Below are positions 57,550 through 64,000 of a stretch of 64,000 nt of DNA, one piece after another (position 1 is the stretch's first letter; every line of letters begins with the position of its first letter). The stretch comes from Phymorhynchus buccinoides. Taxonomy: Eukaryota; Mollusca; Gastropoda; Neogastropoda; Raphitomidae. The notes beneath the pieces were generated by a model that did not search any database, had not been told where the DNA came from, and worked only from the letters and a program-made list of their open reading frames with translations. The stretch spans positions 46,666,206 to 46,730,205 of the forward strand of contig CM065698.1 of the NCBI GenBank assembly GCA_017654935.2, read 5' to 3'. Made by a program: the position numbers and the translations under genes.

Positions 57550-58165
57550 ACTAGTTTTCACACACTTTACTTTCATTGTTCAGAATAACACATGCACTGA
57601 TATTACTAATTCACACACGTTATGTTACTGTCTTTGATCTGAATAACACATACACTGACATTACATACACTTTATTTTCATTCTTAAGAATAACACATAC
57701 ACTGATATCACTAATTCATACACTTTATTTTCATTCTTAAGAATAACACATACACTGATATTACTAATTCATACACATTACTTTCATTGTTCAGAATAAC
57801 ACATACATCATATTACTAATTCATACACTTTACTTTCATTGTTCAGAATAACACATACACTGATATTATTAATTCATACACTTTACTTTCATTGTTCAGA
57901 ATAACACCTACACTGATATCAATAATTCATACACTTTACTTTCATTGTTCAGAATAACACATACAACTTACATTACTAATTCATATAAGAATAACACATA
58001 CATTGACAATGCTAAGTCACATACTTTACAGAATAACACATACATTAATATTACTAATTCATACACTTTACTTTCATTGTTCAGAATAACACATACACTG
58101 ACATTACTAATTCATACACTTTGCTTTAATTGTTCAGAACAACACATACACTGGCATTACTAGTT
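57550..58165. repeat. 53-bp minisatellite, about 11 units
   Basis: Units of TTCATACACTTTACTTTC, ATTGTTCAGAATAACACATA, CACTGATATTACTAA, with some shortened copies (57975-58030). Confidence 0.95.
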
Positions 58166-58279
58166 TACACACTGGCCATCACAGGGCCAAACTCCAGGTG
58201 CACTACATGCTGGCCTACTCTCATCAAGGAAAATATCAGCAGATACGTGAAGAAGGCAAATACGTGAAGCAGGCAAATA

Positions 58280-58345
58280 AAATAAATTGAATGAATGAAT
58301 GAAAGAATGAATGAAGGAATGAAGGAAGGAAGGAATAGCCAACAG
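58280..58345. repeat. (GAAT)n / (GGAA)n microsatellite
   Basis: AATGAATGAATGAAAGAATG then GAAGGAAGGAAGG. Confidence 0.95.
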
Positions 58346-60435
58346 AGTGACAGAGAAAGCACCCACCCACATCCTCCATCCCCCCATACACACGCACATA
58401 AACATAATGAACATAATTATACACACGCAAGCGCACGCGAGTAAATAACAATACAATTAACTCAAAGCAAAATGGAATCTAACATTTGTTATAATTATCT
58501 TTTCCTTTTTAAAAAATTACTTCGGCTTGTATTTTGTTCCTGACGAGTTCAGATATTAGAGAAATAGGTTGTGTTGATTTTGTTTTCTTAGTTATACTTA
58601 TGCACAGTTTGCCAATAAGTCACAGTCATGTCCTATTGACATTTAACACTGGAGGTCTTTGCCCGGGACGATTTCTGCAAGAGCCAAGAGATTTTATTCT
58701 ATCGAGTCTCATGTTTCAGGACAGTTAATTATTTAATTCTATCGAGTCTCATATACGTTTCAGGACAGTTAAGTATTTTGTCCTGTCACTTTAATTTTCT
58801 ATCCTCGGTACATCACTGCATAATGTTCTATTTGATGGGAAGATTCGATATTATACGGTTGGTAGAAAGATGGGAACGTAATCTTAATTACGTACTCACG
58901 AAGCATCAGGTTCGAATCTCCTTAAAAGACCCACCACGTCACGTGTCGTATTCACCCCATGCAAGTCACATGCTAGTTCGCCGAGATATACTTTGGGAGC
59001 AGCCACAAAACGTTTTGCGGCAAACGTCGGCAAAAGAGGGTGTTTCTTAGTACCGTTTTTGCCGATTTGCGCTCACTCTACGTAACGTTAGCCCTTGTGA
59101 AACGGTCCCCAGGCCATGCTACTGTCAAATATTGTGATGAAAAAATCAGTTATAATCGATGATACTTGTTCAAAACAAATGAGCCATTATCACTATCATC
59201 CACCTAATAAAACAAAGCATACCAAAGTCTACCAATCGTGTCAAACTTCAAAGCGTGTGTGTCAGTCAGTTCTGTTTGTCTAGCCACGTCTTCCAGATGC
59301 AAAGGAGGCAATTACTATTCTGGAGGACTAGGCATAGTGTTAAATGTAACGAAGTCTTGCCTAAAATATCCCCACTCTCCTGGACAAAGAGATTTTAGAC
59401 AGCTGGTGCTGGGGAAGGTCCCCAAAGGCCAAAAAATATTTTTTGATGCAGTACTAGTAAGAGCCAGAGAAAATGCCTCTGAGATTAGGATTAAATGTCC
59501 TTAACAAAAGATCATACAATTTACTATGATTTGCCATCTCAAGATTTACATGTGACATAGAACATGAATCAAAGGTAACCCTACCTTTGAGAACAACGAA
59601 TAAACCAGTGAAACCGGGCTGAACCATATCCTTGAGCCCTAATGAGCGATTTCAATTTCAATCACATGAATTCACATAAGCAACTTTAATTAACTGAAGT
59701 TTGGATTTTGTGTGTGTCGTCTGTACTTTTTTCGTCTTCAAGGGTGTGGAAGTGGTGGGATGGTGTAGAACGTAAGGGGAGGAGCGACAGAAGCAGAATT
59801 GGGGTGCAACTGATTTTTTAATTTTGTTTACAAGTCACAGGGGGCATGTGGGGAAAGGGGGGGGGGGGGGTGCAGAAGATATGGATAAGAGGACAGTATT
59901 CATTTTGACAGGTCTCTCATACTTATACATTTAAGAACGGCCATAATTTCAATATAACATTTTTTTAAGAAATCGATGTAAATTATTGTATGAACAATAG
60001 AGCCTTTGAATCACACCCTTGTCTCTCTCTTTCTCTCTTTGTCGCAATTGTTTTGCCCCTCATTCATATGGGGCTTTGGCCTTTCACGAATACATATTTC
60101 GACTTCGACTTCGACTTCTTTCTCTCTCTGTCTCTGTCTGTCTAGTCTATCTCTCTCTCTCTCTCTCTCTGTCTTCATCGTTTTGGGGAGCAGCCCCCCC
60201 CCCCCCCCCTCCTATGTACCAGGGATATCAGACGCCCCTATCCACGTGTTTCTTTGTCACTGATAGACCTCCAACTTATGATATTTTCTGCAGCGGTTTT
60301 CAGGGTATTGTGAAGACAGAAACAAAGCAACAACAAAGAAGCTACAAAAATCGCAATACCTCACCATTCTGGAATGAAGTAGAGAGCTAAAAAAGCAATT
60401 TGAAAACAATGCAACTATTATGTCCCTATAATATA
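58346..60435. other. Non-coding region, one doubtful open frame
   Basis: No gene was recognised. 59238-59504 (plus) is open for 88 codons with a plausible composition (…GKVPKGQKIFFDAVLVRARE, NASEIRIKCP) but no introns, promoter or family could be assigned. 58870-58925 ends in GGTTCGAATCTCC, a B-box-like motif. A G-run is at 59858-59872, CT stretches at 60120-60175, poly-C at 60197-60211. Confidence 0.4.
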
Positions 60436-60454
60436 CAAGCTATTTAGATTTTAA

Positions 60455-60481
60455 ATTCTCTCTCTCTCTCTCTCTCTCTCT

Positions 60482-60530
<49 letters not shown>

Positions 60531-60545
60531 TCACACACACACACA
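60455..60545. repeat. (CT)n microsatellite with (CA)n end
   Basis: About 75 bp of CT, then CACACACACACACAC. Confidence 0.95.
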
Positions 60546-60619
60546 CCTTTTCGCTTGCTGGTTTGCTCGAATTTTGGAGGGGCAGGAAGACATGTCTGCC
60601 CCCCTCCTCGGAGCCAGGG

Positions 60620-61560
60620 GGGCAAAAGTCGTGTCATCTTGTCCGTGGATATTCGATTTTTACAGCTGAGTTGATAGCATTGAATGAAGAAGAAAAATGG
60701 TGCTTTACGTCCTCTCGGTCTGGAACAGACACATATAGGACATTTGTAAATACAAAGATGGTGGGAACAATGCTGGAGGCAATGCCCGGAGGCAGTGCAA
60801 CTCCAGTGAAGTCCCAATTTTTTTAGCAATACAGATAGGTGTAGCGCTAACCACGCCTCGGTTAAACCTCATCGGCTATGGTACTGCCACAAGTATTATG
60901 TACATACTAAAATTGAATTGATAGCATTAGTTATGGCCTTACAATATATTGTCAATGTTCCAATGACTATCTTCAGCATTCTCTTTTGTGTTGACTCAAA
61001 ATCGGTATTAAATGCTCTAATTTCTGATATGACTAGAGAGAGATGTATTATTGTTTTTTAGATTAAATACCTCATAGGATTGTCTCATTATGAAAGGATC
61101 AAATATTACATTTTGTTAGGTCCCTTCCCATTGTGGAGTATTTATAAATGAATTGGCAGATACAAATTAAAAGGTAGGTGCAAATAATCATATTCAATCA
61201 GAAAAGTTAAAAGTTATATTATCACTAAAGGAAATGAGTCATATAATCGAAATCGAAATTTAATCACGTTATAAAGATAACATACAACCCTGCCATTTTA
61301 AAACATACATCCCGTCGGGTAGCAGACATGTAACTAGCTTAAATATTCCAAGGATGTTAGCTGTATTTGTCAAAGCAGAATTTCTATTGAACATATATTA
61401 AATTGCTCAAAATTAAATATTGTACCTACAGATTTTACAAATATTGAAATAAAAACTCTGCTATTCAAAACAGATCATTCGTTTTTTATCAACCTAGCAC
61501 AAACTATTTTACATAGTTCAGTAGGATACTTTTTAAAACAGGTTTTCGATTGTATTGGTT
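60620..61560 (+). pseudogene. Decayed LINE with RNase H domain (I-superfamily type), split by a 236-bp insertion
   Basis: Conceptually skipping the insertion, the plus strand reads GYSIFTAELIAL then VMALQYIVNVPMTIFSILFC, VDSKSVLNALISDM. Later, in a shifted frame, VPSHCGVFINELADTN. Together these are the Glu and Asp motifs of the RNase H domain found at the end of I/R1/LOA-type LINE proteins. Further on CICQSRISIEHILNC fits the usual C-terminal Cys/His segment. Stops and frameshifts make it inactive. Confidence 0.75.
60682..60917 (-). mobile_element. SINE-like insertion with 11-bp target duplication
   Basis: TTGATAGCATT at 60671-60681 is repeated at 60918-60928, inside the RNase H coding remnant. 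Read on the minus strand it ends CGTAAAGCACCATTTTTC then (TTC)n, a typical 3' end. No clear tRNA head. Confidence 0.65.
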
Positions 61561-61781
61561 GCTCTTTTTCTCTGTGTGTGGTTTTTCTTTTCTTCCTCTT
61601 TTCTTTTCTTTTTCTTCGTTTTTCGTTGTTGCTGATTTTAATTATGGTCGTGTAATATCACTGTGAAGTGAACACACGTTAAATAAAAGATTAATTCATT
61701 TCCTACTACCCCCATTCTACCCCTCCCCCACCCTATCAAACTATGATATAATTATTGAAGTATGCATGTACAAACTTCACA
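61561..61781. other. Non-coding, T-rich
   Basis: TTTCTTTTCTT-rich stretch, then AATAAAAGATTAATTCATTT, possibly the 3' end of the LINE above. Confidence 0.4.
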
Positions 61782-62420
61782 CAAGAGGCAAAGCCTTCAA
61801 GGATTACGTTGTGTTTTTGGAGATAGGTCTAAATGACAGATCTAAACGCGATAAACAAAAAGAAGTTAAAGGTCAAGGTCATCGTGGTTATGAAGGTCAT
61901 TGATACTTAGCATTCCATATGATCTTAAGCTAGTCAGTAAACGTGCCAAAGTTGGGGATTGTATCTGACATGATGTTAAAAGATATGGCCAAAACAAATA
62001 ATTGACGATGTTCAAGGTAGAAGGTCAAGGTTAAGCTCAAGAGGGTAAAAGTCACTCAGCATGCCATATTACCTTAAGCAAAGACACTGTATCTAAGCTT
62101 TCTGCCTTAAGGTAATACACCGACATGCTAACATTTGGGACCATAACTGTGAAAACGACATACCCAAAGAAATACTTACATGTTAAAGGTCAAAGTTCAA
62201 GATCATTGATTAGTTTTAATATGCAAATAATGTTTCTTGAAGGCGTGCATAAACATCTATGTGTGTGCAAAGTTTGATCGATGAATGCCTTTTAGATCTG
62301 CAGAAAAAGCCAATGATAAAGTTACCAAAGACATTCAGACACACATACACCCGGAAAACCGAAGAAGCATGAGAACATATACATGTATAGACTCACTTCG
62401 TTGACACGAGTGAGCCAAAA
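61782..62420. repeat. Dispersed ACAAGAGGCAAAGCC element, copy 2
   Basis: It starts ACAAGAGGCAAAGCCTTCAA and ends ATAGACTCACTTCGTTGACA, CGAGTGAGCC. It is rich in AAGGTCAAGGTCA-like blocks. A third copy starts at 62433. Confidence 0.65.
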
Positions 62421-62432
62421 ACATTGTAACAA

Positions 62433-62900
62433 CAAGAGGCAAAGCCTTCAAGGCTCACTCGCTGTGGGTTTTTTAAGATAGATCTAAATGCCAATGATAA
62501 AGATAAATGCCAAATCACTTACTTTCAAATAAACTCCATACCAAAATTTTGCTGAGATTCATCAGCTTGGTGTGATATATCACCCTACAAAATTTTAAGC
62601 AGCGGTTCATGTGATCTTGTGATTGACAAAAATTCACGGTCAAAGGTCAAGGTGCTCATTGTCATGGAGGTCGACAACATTTCGCATTCCATTTGATCTT
62701 ACGCTTGTCTACCTGCTTGCCAAATTTGGGGACTGTATCTGCCATGATATAAAAAATATGGCCAACAAATAATTGACGATGTTAAAGGTCAAGGCTAAGC
62801 TCAAGAGAGTAAAATTCACCGTAGATACCATCACCTTATAGTCTAATGCATCACCATGTCAAATTGGGGGAGTTTAACTGCGAAACTGTGAAATATATGG
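62433..62900. repeat. Dispersed ACAAGAGGCAAAGCC element, copy 3 (right end missing)
   Basis: ACAAGAGGCAAAGCCTTCAA then AGGCTCACTCG. The interior is colinear with copy 2 (AATAATTGACGATGTT, AGCTCAAGAG). 62901-63400 shows nothing recognised. Confidence 0.6.
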
Positions 62901-63408
62901 CCAAGCTGTACTTTGTTTTGGGATATACATTATTTTTGTGTGTCGACCCAGCATGATTTGAGGGTGCTGAATCCAAATCCGTTGTAGTCCAAGTTGTAAC
63001 TGTTAGTTATTTTTAGTTATTGCGTAATATTCAAAATGGCCGCCATGAGATATTAGAGAACTGTAAAAATAGAGGAATCCACACAGTGATTGTAAATAGT
63101 TTGCATCTAATATTTTTTGGGGGAAAGAAAAATAATGTGAGTTGCTGAAATCATTCAAAGTAACTGTATTTGAGCATTTATTAGTCGCATGCCCCAAATA
63201 CAGAAGTAGGATTTAATAAGACTTTAGCAGGACTTCTAATATATCATGATGATAAGTCTCATACTATCTCAATGTGAGTACAGGTCCAGGTATACTTTTT
63301 CATACAATACGATACGATTTGTCTGTTGCTACCACCTCGATACCGACTTGCAAGACAAACTATGATATTTGGATTTACCATTGACTTCACCCAGGACAGA
63401 CTGTTTAA

Positions 63409-64000
63409 TTAAACCGCTCTCAAAAATCGGTTCCTGCAGAACATCTGTTGCACACTTTTACGAAACTTGGTTCCAAAGACGTAATAGAAAACGAACGTAG
63501 CAGTTGAATTGATTGCCACAAAAAGGTCAGTGATCACTAGTAATGCGCCATTGGTGTTTCTGTATTTGCTGTAAAAAGCACTGAACTCAGGAATAATTAG
63601 TTCCACAATATAGTAGATAACATTAGGAAGTGTACATATCACAAAAAGAATATTATTGGCGATCATCATAAAAGTCAGACCCAGGTCTTGGCTGGATATT
63701 TGCATGGAAGCGCTAGATGAACATTCTCTCCATTTTCTCATTTGACGTAACTTGATCAAAATTACAACGGTTGCCAAGATTACAGCAAAACCGAAACCAC
63801 CTGCCATCATTACTCCTATCAGGAAACTTTCGTATGTATCTACGAACTGTTTGTTGTTTCTGTAAAATTCAGAAGGATGTACCTCGATCCTCTTCATATT
63901 GAGAAAAGGATCATAAAAGCAAACCACGTCCAATTTCAAGGTGTACACAAAATAACAAGCATAGATGATGACGTGCCCTGCACATATAATCAAAGCAGTA
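63409..64000 (-). CDS. Rhodopsin-like (class A) G protein-coupled receptor, C-terminal half, continues beyond the window
   Basis: The minus strand is open from the window edge to TAA at 63411-63409 (about 196 codons). In order: TM4 (ICAGHVIIYACYFVYTLK), an extracellular loop with Cys (DVVCFYDPF), TM5 (FLIGVMMAGGFGFAVILATV), a basic/serine loop (KLRQMRKWRECSSSASM), TM6 (LTFMMIANNILFVICTLPNV), TM7 (DLFVAINSTATFVFYYVFGT) and a basic helix 8 (KFRKSVQQMFCRNRFLRAV). TM7 carries NSTATFVFYY in place of NPxxY, and a Pro (TLPN) is kept in TM6. This pattern fits the lineage-expanded peptide/chemosensory-type receptors of molluscs; the ligand cannot be predicted. No intron interrupts the visible part. 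Confidence 0.85.
   Translation of the reverse strand, partial: TALIICAGHVIIYACYFVYTLKLDVVCFYDPFLNMKRIEVHPSEFYRNNKQFVDTYESFLIGVMMAGGFGFAVILATVVILIKLRQMRKWRECSSSASMQISSQDLGLTFMMIANNILFVICTLPNVIYYIVELIIPEFSAFYSKYRNTNGALLVITDLFVAINSTATFVFYYVFGTKFRKSVQQMFCRNRFLRAV

Noticed and set aside
59238..59504. 88-codon plus-strand frame as a gene
   Set aside because: The composition is plausible, but no splice structure, promoter, poly(A) signal or family was recognised; left as undecided non-coding sequence.

Overview
The window is animal nuclear DNA, most likely from a mollusc and plausibly a gastropod. Its genes are split by long introns with GT-AG borders. It carries many kinds of small DNA transposons, SINEs and non-LTR retrotransposon 3' ends, long CA/CT microsatellites and TTAGGG-type runs. 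The mollusc call rests on general character and was not tested by a search; there is no sign of prokaryotic organisation.

Protein-coding content is small. (1) A minus-strand gene of ten coding exons runs from 44658 down to 15638. Every intron phase is compatible, and the join gives about 966 residues. The core (end of exon 2 plus exon 3) looks like the PAT region of perilipins, the lipid-droplet coat proteins, and is preceded by a long acidic region of ten 33-34 residue repeats. (2) Two related small genes of unknown function lie head to head at the left edge: one starts at 68 on the minus strand and leaves the window, the other runs 4616-7147 on the plus strand in three exons. (3) The C-terminal half of a rhodopsin-like receptor lies at the right edge (63409-64000, minus). 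Everything else that looks coding belongs to mobile elements.

The most unusual pattern is in the introns of the perilipin-like gene. At five exons (4, 5, 8, 9 and 10) the adjoining intron holds extra copies of that exon's own end together with its splice site. Intron 9 has about nine extra copies of the exon 9 donor at its start and about thirteen extra copies of the exon 10 acceptor at its end. Intron 1 holds a 2-kb minisatellite of 43-bp units.

The remaining DNA is layered with transposons, and several insertion histories can be read directly. At 33697-37825 an inverted-repeat transposon contains a TTAA-flanked element that contains a 5'-truncated LINE (8-bp target duplication), with a separate 0.8-kb element inserted beside it. 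At 48420-49470 a LINE is split by a TTAA element that is itself split by a LINE of the same family. At 23712-24282 a small element is split by a TTAA element. Recurrent families are TTAA-flanked piggyBac-type MITEs, elements with CAGACCTGTTTA ends, CAGTGGAACCTCC (pogo-like) MITEs, 'CGGACTATAAGGCG' MITEs, a CACGTGAATCATGACTC palindromic MITE and tRNA-derived SINEs.

Layout: 1-8 kb, divergent gene pair and palindromic elements; 8-15 kb, transposons and featureless AT-rich DNA; 15.6-44.7 kb, perilipin-like gene; 44.7-53 kb, MITE clusters, a Helitron-like element and nested LINEs; 53-58.2 kb, microsatellites and tandem arrays; 58-63 kb, decayed LINE and dispersed repeats; 63.4-64 kb, receptor gene.
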